From Agrypnia vestita (Eukaryota > Arthropoda > Insecta > Trichoptera > Phryganeidae), in assembly GCA_016648135.1 (NCBI GenBank), contig JADDOH010005149.1:1-64000 (forward strand): 64,000 nt of DNA, given 5' to 3'. This document shows, one piece after another, positions 11,901 through 23,239 of this stretch. The stretch's first letter is position 1, and every line of letters starts with the position of its first letter. The notes beneath the pieces are model-generated. The model was not told the origin of the DNA, ran no database searches, and worked only from the letters and a program-made list of their open reading frames with translations. Position numbers and translations under genes: made by a program.

Positions 11901-14900
11901 AAGATCTAAGCTTATAAAGCTGTCAGCGCTGGTTTCTATGGTTTAAGACAGATCAAGTCTGTAAGAAAATGCCTTCCCCCAGACGCAGCAAAGTCACTGA
12001 TTAGTACGTACGTCATCTCGCGGCTGGACTTTTGTAACTCAATTTATGCAGGACTTCAGTCAGTGATGAATGCTGCGGCGAGGCTTATATTCAAGGCATC
12101 AAAGTTCTCGCGGATATCCTGAACGCTGAAGCAGCTACATTAGCTTCGCCTGCCGGAGCGGATAAATTTTAAACTCTCTCTGATGGTGTACAATAGTCTT
12201 CAAAGAAAGGCACCACAATATTTGATCGACCTCTGTATCCCAGACAATATCACTGGAAGACGGCTCACACTGCGGTCAGCTAAATCGGAGGCACTCTGCA
12301 GGCTGGTAGTACCAAAGAGACCTGGAGCCACCAAGTTTGCGGAATGTGCTTTCAGCTTTGCGGGCCCAGCTATGTGGAATCAGCTGCCTCCATCTATGGA
12401 GAACCAGGAACACAGGAAGAGCCTAAAAACTCATTTTTTTGGGATGTTGCACCTGTAAAGCTCCTTGAAGCGTCTCTTATGCAAAAATGGCACTATATAA
12501 ATTAACATAAACATCACATTTGCCCCAAAAAAATATAATTTCTCGTAATTCTCTAATCGCGTAATAAAAAAAATCATTTTGATGTACACTAAATTCAACT
12601 TTGTATGCTCACACGTTGAGTTAAATTTATCATAATTATAGTTTCGAGAAGAGTAGTCCATCTCACCATCGTCATCTCTTAATATATAAATAGTATATAA
12701 ATAAATAGTATTTAAATAAATAAATTACACCTGATAATGAGAGGGACTGCTCCTCTCGAAACTATAGTTGATATAAATTTAACTCAGCGTGTGCTGCTTT
12801 ACAAAGTTCCATTTAGGGTAAATCAAAACAATCATATAGCACCACAAAGTAACTGCCATAACAACAAATAAAAAAATCATTATTTCAATAACCTGGAACT
12901 AAAAAATTTCAACTCTGTAACTTATAAAGTATTAACAATAAATGACTTGGAAACTGCTGAAATACAAAAGAATATGTATTCAGAATAAACACGCATTCCC
13001 TAATTCTGAATCCCCACATTCCAAATTCCCGGCAAAAACCAAATCCATCCCTCCCCCTCGCTGTTCCGCCTCTCTACCAGGATGCTGTGGCGCAAAACTT
13101 TATTTAACTTTAGTTTAACCTGATGATGAGAGGGTCTACACCTCTCGAAACTGCATAAGTGACAAAAGCATAATTCATGCAAGCATGCGTGTTGTATTGC
13201 AAAGTTTGCATACCATGCTGCCTTGGTAACCAACCAAGCTAAGCAATACCTTAACCTATAATTTTGACAACAGATTGGCGGTTGCCCAGCTTGTGTGATG
13301 AATAGATAATGGTAAAAATTGCAGTCTGTGCAGAACTGCTGCAGGCTATAATCAGTGCCGGGCAGAAAAGACATAAGTAGAACATAACCATCGGGTATGA
13401 AATGCAACTTACGTGTAAAATGGAGGTAACCGATGCCAGTGAGAAGGACAGATTGGGATTGAACCAGAAAGCTGTTCCAGCGAGGAAACCCGCAGGCAGG
13501 GCGTGCTTTGCGGAGTCCTTTTTATTACGGCGACACAGAATACATGACACTAGCTGAAATGTGAATAAAATAAATTATAAGGCATCATTGTATAACGAAT
13601 TCAAGGGTGGAGAGTATCTGTTTCGCTGAATCGTAACGAGTAACAATGCAACATTTGAAACAGATGGCACTCAATATCCAAATACATAAATCTCTATGTA
13701 ACCATGCAACACGATAAAATAATGAATCAAGGATAAATCATAGAAGTCTCACACAGACAAAGCTAATTTATATATGAGAAAAGTGGATGAAAGTCTCTTA
13801 TGTGATGGCTCAGGGTTTACAACCTACGCCTACAAGCTATGAGCTGGCTTAATCGATACACAATGTAACGTTAACCAATTCCATTGTAAGAACATCCACA
13901 CATTATCAAATTTTTAAAAATTCTATATACATACATGTTTGAAATCAAGAATCATTAATATATTTCTATGGTCTCTGCTAGAGACATCCATTGTTTTTTT
14001 TTCTTTTAAAATGGAATTGGTGAACACTGTATTGTGTAGAGTGATCACTTAACCAGCTCATAGAGGTTGTATAAGAGACTTCTACCCACTTTTCTCATAA
14101 ATAAATTAGCTTTGTCTCTGTGAGACTTCTACAATTTATCCTTAATTATTTAATCATCCTTCTGGGGACAAAATCTAGTAACTGTGTTCTTAGATCATAC
14201 TTTTATATAAAATATTGATAAAATAATGAGTTAAATTATAATTTGTCAAAATGAGGTAGTTAGGTTAGGTTTACATGGTGCGCCTGTAAATTATGCGTAA
14301 ACCTTTTTAAATATTTTTTTATCAAATATCTCAAAATTTTCAAAAATGAAGTTAGAGCACTTTACGTAGGCCTGCAGTGTGTACATTGAAGCATTACTTT
14401 TACGCAGACATATATTTTGGAAAAAAACATAAAATATTTATGTGAAAAAATATTAAGATATGAATATTATGGTAATAATTGTGATAATTCGATTTTTTTT
14501 CAAAATACCTATACGCTTACGTAAATGTCATGCTGCATTGTTCTTACTGCACGTCCCTGAAATTTATTTATGTGCTCAATGAACTGTATTTTTTCATGCA
14601 TGCAAACATAGACATTATTAAATTTATTTTATCTGCTGTTGTATACAATAATGTTTACTTGTTTTTTATATCTACAATACGCGAGATATTAATTAATTTT
14701 ACATAATATTTTGTCCTAATTTTGTCGTAAAGTTAATTTCGGCACAGGTTCATCCTAGCGAGATGAGTGGCTCATTTACTTAGATGCATGTATTTAAGTT
14801 CAATATAAATAAAATTAAATAAATAGCTTGGAATTGAAACGCCTCCACATTTAACATAACACTTTGATTAATTCTCTCTCGCTGGCCGCTAGAGTGCTAA

Positions 14901-17900
14901 ACAGTTACGGTAAGGAGTGAGTGCTGCTCCGTCAACTTACCCTATAAATGCCGACGTATCCACCCAGGAACAATCCGAGACTGAACTGTTTCCTTGTGAT
15001 TAACTTCAAAGCCTTCACCGGCGACGCGAGTCTCGGAACGACGGTCCTCAACATCGACATGGCACAACCCAGTCCAAACATGGATATGGCTCCCTGGAAG
15101 GAAAAAAATCCTAGCATCATATTTGTGATCGAGTTCAATTATTTTAAAGAGCATCCGAGGCCACAGTACGTCTGCAATTAAAATAGTTTCAAGAATATAT
15201 CAGGTGGTACAAAGTACACGGATATCTGATAAAACTTAATTACAATTTTTGTTTTGACTGACATTTCCACGATTGTATGTATCCTGGTTTGCATATGACA
15301 TTTATAATTTTATCAATGTGAGAAGAGTATATTCAATCAGCCATGACCTAAACATAAATTTAGCGTGTTCACTGTACTAGTATATAGACTGTGGACACAT
15401 CAAAACAATGCTAAAGTGACATGACGAATTTTATATTGAAGATCCACACATGATTATCAAAAATTAGCTAGATCGATAGGGTCACTAATGACCATGTGTT
15501 GAGTCCATAAAAATGCAGAAATAATATTTTGGCCATATTATGAGATAAGGAGAGAATAGAGAAGGCAAAAAAACGCTATCGGAAGAGGCCCCAGAAAACA
15601 GATAAAATCCTGGTTGAGAACCTAAAGAAGCTTTTTGATCCAGTAACTAAGACATGCCGCTGTGGGGGGAAAGAAATGGCTACAATTAGCAAATAACAAG
15701 GAAGGGTATAGAAGAGGAGAGAGGAAGAGGGTACGGAGAATCTTTCGAATTGAATAGTTTGAAAATGGTAGGAACATTGGTGTTAAACATATTCCATGTC
15801 GCTATTTAAAAAAAAAAAATTAGATTATTTTATTTGGTTTATGTCTCGACATTTGTCTCCATGGTTCAATAATTGCGTTGCAAATACAATAATGATAATG
15901 AAATGTTTTTATAGATATTAACAAAAAAATCCTATGTTTATCTTTTATTTTAAGAGATTAAATTAAATTTGGTCACATATTATAAATAGAGATAAATTCT
16001 TATTTTTGGCCATATTTTGGATATTTACACAAAATCAGATAAAACAGAAAATAATAAATGATTTGAATATCTTAAACAATATTGCATATCCCATTGGTAA
16101 TAAAATTTATAAAAGGTGCATCCAGGTAAGTGCGGCGTTAGGTTAAGTGCATCTACACCCAATATCTCTAAATGGATAAAACAAATTTTGAAACAATGTC
16201 CCATTACCTGCACCCATAGACAATACCAAAAAACTTATTAAGATTGAATAAGGTTGTCATTACACACTGTAAGGAAAATTATCTATGAATTTTGGTAGAC
16301 AAAAATATAATGTTGCTTTAAAAGTCTGTGTTATAAAAATTGTTAAAAAATTTTTGACAGTGCAGAATTTCAAATTCAAGTAAGTAGCAACGTAAATGTA
16401 CAATTTATTATTCTAAATTAATTATTTTTATGTAATTATTTCAAATTTAAAAACATTATCGATATTTTTCTAAATGGGGGAAGTGGGTCTACATTGGGCT
16501 TTCTAAAAATGTTTTTTTTATATTTTGCATGTTTAAAATAGCAATTATTATTTTAATTTCAAATATGTTTTATTATACTTTGTAATACACACACAATATG
16601 AGTTATTAAATTACAACTATAGTTTCGAGAGGAGCAGTCCCTCTCAGCTCCTCTCGAAACTATAGTTGTAATTTAATAACTCATATTGTGTGTGTATTAC
16701 AAAGTATAATAAAACATATTTGAAATTATAATGTTGCACCGCGAAGTATCTGCCAAATCTTTCAATGATATTATTATTTTATTTTGAGTTTGCATTAAAA
16801 ACTCATTAGAATACTTAATGAATAAATTGTAATCTTTCATTGTACATAATTTGAATTAACCTTCCAGCGGGCGCGCGACCGTAAAATTTACGACAATTGC
16901 ACCTTATCGCTTCCCCCACTTTTACCACTTAGTCGCAATCATAGAGCTCCAAGCTACTCAAGGGTCAGTGTCTCTCTAAACTACAGACGAACCGGGTGTG
17001 CTTAGGAGTTTTTGTTATTCATTGATATTTGAAAATTTCCATTGAGGGTAAATTTTACAACACGCGCCTTCAAGTGTAACTACATTAAATAAACTACTTT
17101 TTTCTATTTATTTTTCATTTAAATCGTTTCTTTTATAGCGAAATGTATTTTTTTTAATTTAAGATGTGTTTCATTATGGAGATGATGAGACAAGATGATG
17201 AAACCTACTTTCCCTCGAGTGACAGTGAGTTTTCAGAAGAAGAAATCCTTTACATGCAAAAAACATTCTGCAGTTGAGGTGATTTGCAACAATTGTAAGG
17301 ATGAGAATTAGTACATAATAAATATTGATTCTAAGAATGTTCTTAGGTTTTCACGGCCACTCAGAATCTTCTGGTGTCTTCTGGGATATTATGCCGTGTT
17401 ATTACAACCTTTCTGGCTGACGTTTCGGATCCCATTTCAGGGTCCATCATCAGGGCTGATGGACATGATGTAATAACACGGCATAATACCCCAGAAGACA
17501 CAAACCAGAAAATATTGATTCTGATTAATAGGTCGTTAAAATATTTTGTTTTGAAATATAAACATATTTAGAGTGCTGTTTAGTTTTTTGTTTAATTAAT
17601 TCAAATACATATTTTTTAAAGTACTGTCATTTATCATTTTTCATAACCTTACAGCAATTCCATTACATTTATATAAAGAAAACAACATTTACACGGAGAA
17701 AACATGAGGGCGTAAAATTTACGGCACGCGCCCGCTCAAGGGAAATCAATAAGCCCGCCATCTGGAAGGTTAATATTGGACCAAAGTAAAAAAATTATTT
17801 TATAATATCTCAATTTTTTCTAAAAAAATGACTTTTTTTCACAAACAGGTGATATTTCTTAAAAAAAATGTGTGAACTGGAAAATTTTGGATCATAGATT

Positions 17901-20900
17901 TGTTTTCAACACCCTATATATAAAGTAATGACATAGTTGTTAATGGGATAAATTCAGTGATTACTCTGTGAGCTTGCAAAGGAAATTAAATAACTTAAAT
18001 GATTAGCACATGTATAAAATAAAATATAAAACTTGTATGGAGATAATAAAAACGCAATTAATCATCACATTTCCGATTGATCGTTTTGCCCGTAATCCCG
18101 TAATGTTTATCACTTGTAGTGATTACCTTTAATACATAATCTGCACAGTTCCCGTTGTGAGGACAGTGGATGGAGGGTTTGTTGGCCTTGTTCCCGATGT
18201 ATCCGTTGGTGGACGCCTGCTCCTTGTTCACATCTGGTGGAGTGAAGAACCTGCGGCAACACACAATTACAAATTGAACATTTAACGATTTCATCAATTC
18301 TTCTTTTTAAATAAGTCAAAAAAAGCTAATAACCATTGACCATTTTTTCAAGCTTGGATGTAAGCTAAGCTGATTGTCTTAAATTGTTACTGTCAACTGT
18401 TTATCAAATCAAATGCGGTCCTGTTATCCACACAATGTCACCCTTTTATCTAGTCTTCCCCGATTTTTTCCCCATACATGGATGCCATGTACAGTACAAC
18501 CAGTGCCGTGCAGCGCATACAAGCAAAAAAGCTGTGCATTAGTAAAGATTCTGAGAAACAAATATTAATTAAATAATCCTTATCTTAAGAAAAATTCTAG
18601 CCGTAATTTGTCCTATGGCTAGAAGTTTTATTTCTGACGTTTCCATTTAACGTGACGTATTTTTTTTTTTTTATTTAAAATTCTAGCCGTAATTTGTCCT
18701 ACGGCTAGAAGTTTTATTTCCGACTTTTCTGTGCTTAACTTTATATCAATTCTTCATTTATTTCGCCAACCAATTTGTTCCACGGATATAGTCAAGTCGA
18801 GGAAAAAAACGTGTATTTTTAATGCTGCGAGTTTTGTGCAATAGCGTCCTTCTTCGAAAGGTCCTATGCCAGGCGCACGTCATGAAGAAATGTTATTTTT
18901 TACAAATTCCACCCAAAATTTTCGGTGTAAATTTTATGTCTTTTCTATGGTAAATGTAAATACGAATACGACAAATACCATCTGTTATCTGTCATGTCAT
19001 AATGATATCATAAAATGTTTGATTTATTTTTGTGAAAAGAAGCGTATATCTGAAATTAGTATTGTTCCCGATTTAATTATATATAAATCATCTTTGAAAT
19101 ATATTGAAATTTTTCGCCGTATTAGCTATACCTGTATAAAATATTTATTCATTTAGGAAATATTGTTTACAATACTTTTTTTATAGTGCAGTTATTTTTG
19201 TGGATTGAAGCTACTCAAAATAGTTCATTATATATAGTTAATTTAAAAAAAAATGTATATACCCATATAGGTATATGCGTATATATATATATATATTTAA
19301 TATAGGTATATAGTCGGTCACAGCATAACCTAAGTTTATATCCACTGCATGCCACTGCGTACAACCTCATTAATTGAAAATTCAAGGGACCCAAAAAAAA
19401 AACATTTTGAATTGTGCGGAACCCCGCGAATTTGAAATTCAAGTTACAAAAAAAGTGCGCGAAGCAAATACGAATATTGTGAAAAACATCTGTATTTTGC
19501 CTATTTCAAGAAATCATTTCGAAGACGCAACATTTATTATGCTAATACAAAGATCGCAACATTTTTATTACTAAAGTACGCAATAACGTTGTTCTCACTT
19601 TTGTCAAATTTCAAAAATGGCGCAAAGAGCTAAAAATTATTTTGAATTACGAATTACTGAGGTTTTTGAAGTATCGGGGTTCATTTACTATGAAATTAAC
19701 ATTTTGGGACTTGTGAGTTTAAAAAATTTTGAATTATGGCGAATTTCAAATTAACGGGGTTTTACTGTAGTTAGTTTTTAGTTCTACCTATTATTCTCTT
19801 GTATCACGGCTGAAGATATTTTAGTTCAGCCACTCAATGTCAGTCACTCGGATCTTTTCACTCACTTCATTTACTACCTCCGAAGGATACCACAATCATT
19901 GCTCATTGGACAACCAATCATTTATAAATGATTTGCTTAATGTGTGTCCAGGTCCATTTACTTAATTTTAACTTCTGGCAAAATCGCTTAGATCAGTTTT
20001 TCACCAGCAAGTTCCTTCCTTCATCCTTCGGCTATCAGAAAAATCATTAATCAAAATGGCACAACACGATTGTTAAACTTATTTCTTGATATATCAATAA
20101 ATGAATTTAAAAACACTAAAAATGCAGCAAAAATGTGTTACAGCTCAACAGTTCAATTATCGCAAGCGCTTTTGAATAAATGTTGACATGGAATCACACG
20201 GAAAAATGTGTAAGGTTTGAATATGCTTTCAGAATACAAACAAAGAAATAGGCATGTCAGTGTAAAAACAATTTGCATTCATTAATATTGATTCAAATAC
20301 AAATAAATTCCGCAGCAGAAAAAATTAACATTATGCAACGGTCACCACTTGATAACATACACAACTATATTTAGAAATGTATACACATTAAATACCTGTG
20401 TAATTTTAAATTTAATTTTGCATTTATTAATTACTCATAGTGTGTTTTTATAATCGTCATGCAATATTAACATTATTACAACCTCTACGCAATGAAAACA
20501 TTTGTCGGACCTAACTTATGGACCAGGTTCTGTTCTGCTGAACAGATCGTAATATATGGTCGGTAAAAAATCTTCTTACATATAATCAAAACATCGCCAT
20601 AACTTTCTTTCCAGTATCCTAAAGATTGATAATCTTCATTTTAATTTCTAGACCTACAGCTGACATCCTTTGATTCTTTTTGCTTCCTTCAGGAAAAATT
20701 ATGCTATATATAGCAAAGTCGACTAGGCTGATCCGCCAAATTGTTTAAAAATGGCAGCGTAACAAACTCAACTTCAAGCAAACTTAACCAGCCGGGTGCC
20801 AGAGCGCAGATCTGCGCTCCCTAGACACGTATGCGAATTGGGCCTATTTTACCTGCGTTTATGGGTTTCTAAGCTTATTATTGGTTATATCTCAAGTTTT

Positions 20901-23227
20901 TGAACGTATGAACGAGTTCTATTTGTCAAGTAACTTCATTTGCCGCGCAAACTGAACAAAAAATCATTCCAAATGTCATCTTCGAACCGCTCTGTTATCT
21001 GTTGAAAAAGTGTTATTTTTAAATGAAAAAGTGTGAAAATGAAGTATTTTTATATTCTTTGATATATCTAGAACGAACATATTGAAATACAATAACTTTA
21101 GTGTTATTGCTTCCATGGTTTTATTCGATAAACATGTGCGTACATTTCTGACAGCAAATTTCGTTACTTATTTTCATAATCAATGAATAAGTAATTATTG
21201 AAATATAAGTAATTATTGAAGTCTGTATATTGTGAAACCAGAAACTGCAACTTCTTAGTGATTATTGTTGATTTTTAATGAATATAACCATCACAAAAAG
21301 TTATCTAAAAAACAGCGATCGTGCGCGAAATTGCGCGGCATCGTCGGATGCCATATACATGCCACATACTTTCACACAAACAAAGTCCTGTCTGTTTGAA
21401 AGGTATTACAAATACAATTTATAAAATTCACAAAAAAGTAAAAAGTCTGCTTGAAACATAGCTTGCTGGTGATATTAGCTTCTACAATTTTGATCATATG
21501 ATAACTGGCTCACTATCCATTACCATTCATAGTACTGAAATCTTCAGTTCCTCATTCCATGTACTGTACAGTCCGCTGGGCTGTGGAATCAGCATTGACC
21601 GTAATTATCTTCAAACGCAGACTAAAGCAATTTTGTCTCTCCCAAAACCTATCTTAACCCTCCTTTGTCCCCAGTCATCCAGGAGTTTTGTTATTGTAAC
21701 AATATTGTTATATTGTATTCTGGAAACCTTTTCAACCATTCCACTAAATCTAATGATTGGTGGGAAGAAAAAAGAACCCGACATTGTAACAGTATAAATA
21801 ATATATATATTATAAATATATTAATAAATGGTATGCACAATGATTGGCACGATTCCGGCCTGTAAGTAGACATTAGAATCGGGGAGGTACCTACCACAAG
21901 AGTGACATCCGATGTCCCTTTTCTCTCTCCTGTCTCATGAGGTAGAACAGGTACGAACTGCCAACCATGAACAATAATGTCTCCTTCAACGGAGATCTCT
22001 TCAGAAAACCTTTTGATTCCAGGGTCCTCACCCAATATTCCAAAACCTGGAGACAACAAAAATAATCAACAAAATCGTAATTCATTCGCGGAATATGAAA
22101 GGATTCAAGAAAAAATTCAAAAATTATCCATACACAAAATTTTGTATCAACGGCATATTAAGTAGTGCCTGTTTTTTTTTTTCAAATTATAAAATCCACA
22201 CCAAAAGTAAAGCAACCTAAGCCTGACGCTAAGAATGCGTATGGTTCGGTGTTATATTTTTGCCATTCTCTTATATGGGGTGGAGGCATTGACACTTAAC
22301 CAAAAACTAATCCGCATATGTTGAGGCTTTTGAGATGTGGCTCTATAGACGCATATTGAAAGTTTCCTGGGTGGAAAGAGTGACAAATGTTGAAGTCCTC
22401 CGGCGCATGGAAAAAGATTGACAAGTCTTGCGGACTATCAAGTCAAGAAAGCTGGAGTATCTCTGACATATTATGAGAGGACCAAAATATAGTCTAAACA
22501 AACTCATCATCCAGGGGGAAATAAGTGGTAAAAAAGTCGTAGGAAGATGCCTCATCTCACGGCTGCGTAACTTGAGAGACTGGTATAAATGTAACTGGAC
22601 GGAGTTGTTTGGTGCGGCAGTAAATAAAGTTGTAATCGCCAGAATGATCGCCGATCTCCGATAGAAGATGGCACCACAAGAAGAAGAGGAGGTAAAAGTT
22701 TGCTTTGCTGTTAAATTTATTATTTTATTTAATTACAGGCATTCAAAATGGAATGTCAAGTACATAAAAGTGACAGGATGGTTTTTGATAAGTTGTAAAC
22801 AATAAAGGAGAATACATCCAGTGATTAAGTTTTGTCTAACTTCACCCAAAACTGTTCTCAATGACGTGATATGAACACGAAAAACGCTATAAAAGGGATT
22901 TTGCCCTTCAATGTGTTTATAATTTATTACGTGTGTCAAATAGTATGTGTGAATCAGAGTTGTTATTATATCAGAATACCTAATGCGTGTGGGTCAAAAA
23001 AATTATTAATTTTATGCAGACTATCAAATGGAAGGTCCATAAATCATTTTCTGCCTACATTAATAAAAATAGGTTAAATCACCAAGCATAAAGTACTCAC
23101 CAAATTAAAGAATGTGTCTATGACTAGATATCTTCTGTTCGGAGGTTCGAAGAAGATGCCGACGCCGCCCAGGAAACAAGGCAGGAACACGGTGGAATAA
23201 TAGTGAAATTTGCTAAATATGAAATTC
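8852..23227 (-). CDS. TMEM135-like multi-pass membrane protein, seven 3' exons
   Basis: Seven minus-strand exons with proper GT/AG borders join in frame: 23101-23227, 21895-22046, 18127-18250, 14941-15093, 13413-13553, 9976-10142, 8852-8903. Together they give 304 residues plus a TGA stop. The order of motifs matches the TMEM135 family: a glycine-rich hydrophobic segment (LPCFLGGVG), EPPNRR, a YLFYL segment, a cysteine loop (HCPHNGNC), FSLGLFLGGYVGIY, LPAGFLAGTAFWF, then LCQGLLFHARVMHPELSPRY near the C-terminus. TMEM135 proteins are linked to peroxisomes, lipid handling and mitochondrial dynamics. Vertebrate members are about 450 residues, so roughly 100 or more N-terminal residues are missing here. 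No upstream exon was found between 23.3 and 30 kb; it may lie beyond the window. No frame damage is visible, so the gene is probably functional. Confidence 0.85.
9105..9395 (+). mobile_element. RTE-type LINE, C-terminal fragment
   Basis: An 84-codon ORF reads LGHVLRGEKYELLHLILMG, then GRRGVGRRQISWLRNIRDW and a closing FRAAQDRDAF segment. This is the conserved C-terminal end of RTE-clade reverse transcriptase proteins. Only the 3' end survives; related fragments lie at 15540-15760, 22215-22690 and 57528-58165. Confidence 0.75.
9755..9875 (+). mobile_element. RTE-type LINE, 3' tail fragment
   Basis: TCATCTAGCAGTGGAGAGAC followed by an ATG/GATG-rich tail resembles the last codons and tail of RTE elements (x-AVERHRLM-x). 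It is short and degenerate. Confidence 0.4.
9976..10142 (-). CDS. TMEM135-like exon
   Basis: Entered through CTGCCACCAG and left at GTAAGT. It has 55 codons plus two bases and contains LLYALCQGLLFHARVMHPE and LSPRYIVNLL, matching the last conserved membrane region of the family. Confidence 0.9.
10700..11880 (+). mobile_element. degenerate non-LTR retrotransposon (reverse transcriptase)
   Basis: Translated pieces read DFEKAFDRVPLNRL, then SGIPQGSVLGPILF, then FFADDTKYF, which are reverse transcriptase blocks in the correct order (the last with the F-A-D-D catalytic motif). They are followed by a C-terminal region. In-frame stops (for example after FAV and after RAAV) and a frame change at about 11400 show it is dead. 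It ends in an (AAT)n tract at 11848-11876, the usual kind of LINE 3' tail. Confidence 0.8.
11881..12515 (+). mobile_element. CR1/L2-like LINE 3' fragment
   Basis: The 91-codon ORF at 12183-12458 contains VYNSLQRKAPQYLIDL, LRSAKSEALCRLVVP and a closing WNQLPPSMENQEHRKSLKTH. This is the familiar C-terminus of CR1/L2-like retrotransposon proteins. The 3' end GGCACTATATAAATTAA also fits the group. Upstream coding is frameshifted. Confidence 0.75.
12590..12815. repeat. Penelope-like foldback hairpin
   Basis: An arm reading TTATAGTTTCGAGAAGAG is matched by CTCCTCTCGAAACTATAG about 100 bp away. The flanks (ACGTTGAGTTAAATTTAT and ATAAATTTAACTCAGCGT) are inverted as well. The right arm holds CTGATAATGAGAGGG-stem-CGAAAC. 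The same sequence family is found at 13118-13210, 16556-16726 and 45430-45850. Confidence 0.6.
13413..13553 (-). CDS. TMEM135-like exon
   Basis: Entered through ACATTTCAG and left at GTAAGT, with 47 codons in phase 0. It contains HALPAGFLAGTAFWF and a serine-rich helix, matching the family segment that follows the charged 'D-x-x-x-H' turn. Confidence 0.9.
13737..14150. repeat. foldback element of about 410 bp
   Basis: The left arm (GAAGTCTCACACAGACAAAG, then ATATGAGAAAAGTGGATG) is mirrored by the right arm (CACTTTTCTCATA and TCTGTGAGACTTCTA). Partial copies occur at 38880-39030 and 51600-51740. It sits in an intron of the TMEM135-like gene. Confidence 0.65.
14941..15093 (-). CDS. TMEM135-like exon
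   Basis: Entered through CCTTCCAG and left at GTAAGT, with 51 codons in phase 0. It includes LITRKQFSLGLFLGGYVGIY, a conserved membrane segment of the family. Confidence 0.9.
15540..15760 (+). mobile_element. decayed RTE-like fragment
   Basis: The words GGAAGAGGCCCCAGAAAACA and AAAATCCTGGTTGAGAACCT match, with frameshifts, the GRGRR-x-ISWLRN block at the end of RTE proteins, followed by an A/G-rich tail. No ORF remains. Confidence 0.35.
16556..16726. repeat. perfect palindrome, 80-bp arms, 11-nt spacer
   Basis: Bases 16556-16635 are the exact reverse complement of 16647-16726; no mismatch was found on reading both arms. The spacer is AGTCCCTCTCA. The arms contain the Penelope-like hairpin motif CTCCTCTCGAAACTATAG and a (TG)n stretch. 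See findings. Confidence 0.85.
16856..17773. mobile_element. internally deleted piggyBac-like element
   Basis: It is bounded by TTAA at 16856-16859 and 17770-17773. The ends carry CCTTCCAG and CTGGAAGG, and subterminal inverted blocks GCGGGCGCGCG and CGCGCCCGC with GTAAAATTTACG on both sides. Around 17164-17275 a short reading frame resembles an acidic transposase N-terminus (DDETYFPSSDSEFSEEE) joined to a cysteine-containing tail, as expected if the catalytic core was lost. A Penelope-like hairpin is inserted at 17346-17512. Confidence 0.75.
17346..17512. repeat. Penelope-like hairpin nested in the piggyBac element
   Basis: TATTATGCCGTGTTATTACA is mirrored by TGTAATAACACGGCATAATA. The centre holds a CATCATCAGGGCTGATG turn and CGTTTCGGATCC. 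A relative lies at 52840-53037. Confidence 0.65.
18127..18250 (-). CDS. TMEM135-like exon with cysteine loop
   Basis: It follows GCCGCAG and precedes GTAATC. Its 41 full codons include a hydrophilic loop and the motif HCPHNGNCADYVLK, the counterpart of the conserved Cys-containing region before the second membrane half in TMEM135 proteins. Confidence 0.85.
18492..19767. mobile_element. pogo-like MITE split by a hAT insertion
   Basis: The right end is GTTTTACTG at 19759-19767 followed by TA. The left end CAGTACAAC lies at 18492-18500, preceded by TA, and continues after the hAT insertion as CTCATTAATTGAAAATTC. Rejoined, the two termini match over about 27 bases of the pogo/Tigger type (CAGTAAAACCCCGTTAATT). 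The interior outside the hAT is about 400 bp and non-coding. Confidence 0.7.
18501..19357 (+). mobile_element. non-autonomous hAT element, copy A
   Basis: Its ends are CAGTGCCGTGCAG and ATGCCACTG. The flanking octamers AGTACAAC and CGTACAAC agree at 7 of 8 bases, the 8-bp target duplication typical of hAT transposons. An 857-bp body matches, in inverted orientation, the element at 59645-60508. A chance 96-codon ORF in the body is shared by both copies but has no recognisable domain. Confidence 0.8.
19770..20780. other. intronic AT-rich DNA
   Basis: This lies in the intron between TMEM135-like exons 21895-22046 and 18127-18250. No coding or repeat boundaries were recognised. Confidence 0.4.
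20785..21355 (+). repeat. dispersed repeat 'GAGCGCAGATCTGCGCTC', copy A
   Basis: It begins with a palindromic head (GAGCGCAGATCTGCGCTCC), continues through GACACGTATGCGAATT and ends near CGCGAAATTGCGCGGCA. The same order of blocks occurs in the same orientation at 61050-61930. The class is unknown. Confidence 0.6.
21895..22046 (-). CDS. TMEM135-like exon
   Basis: It is entered through TCTCCAG and left at GTAGGT, and ends in phase 2 with TG, so the split codon becomes TGG (Trp) with the next exon. It encodes VLEYWVRTLESKG and a membrane segment around FMVGSSYLFYLM. A second possible donor four bases downstream would include an in-frame TAG and is rejected. Confidence 0.8.
22215..22690 (+). 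mobile_element. RTE-type LINE, C-terminal fragment
   Basis: Reading with frameshifts gives FEMWLYRRILKVSWV, then MRGPKYSLNKLIIQG, SRLRNLRDWY, ELFGAAVNK and an AAGAAGAAGAGG tail. This is the same region as the RTE remnants at 9105 and 57528. It lies in an intron of the TMEM135-like gene and is dead. Confidence 0.75.
23101..23227 (-). CDS. TMEM135-like exon, most 5' found
   Basis: The acceptor TTTCAG precedes it and the donor GTGAGT follows. The first base completes a codon from a missing upstream exon, then 42 codons run to a phase-0 end. It encodes a hydrophobic segment around LPCFLGGVGIFF followed by EPPNRR, matching the conserved stretch after the N-terminal membrane segments of TMEM135 proteins. 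Confidence 0.8.
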
Positions 23228-23239
23228 CTGAAATTAAAA

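Noticed and set aside
13000..13407. 135-codon minus-strand ORF next to a TMEM135-like exon
   Set aside because: It crosses the intron and a Penelope-like hairpin; the exon is read in another frame with good splice sites.
18866..19156. 96-codon ORF, also present at 59843-60052 in the second copy
   Set aside because: It is shared because both are copies of the same non-autonomous hAT element. The composition is AT-driven with no recognisable domain, and the second copy is broken.
21691..22059. 122-codon minus-strand ORF overlapping a TMEM135-like exon
   Set aside because: It is in a different frame from the exon and runs into intron DNA; the spliced exon frame explains the conservation.
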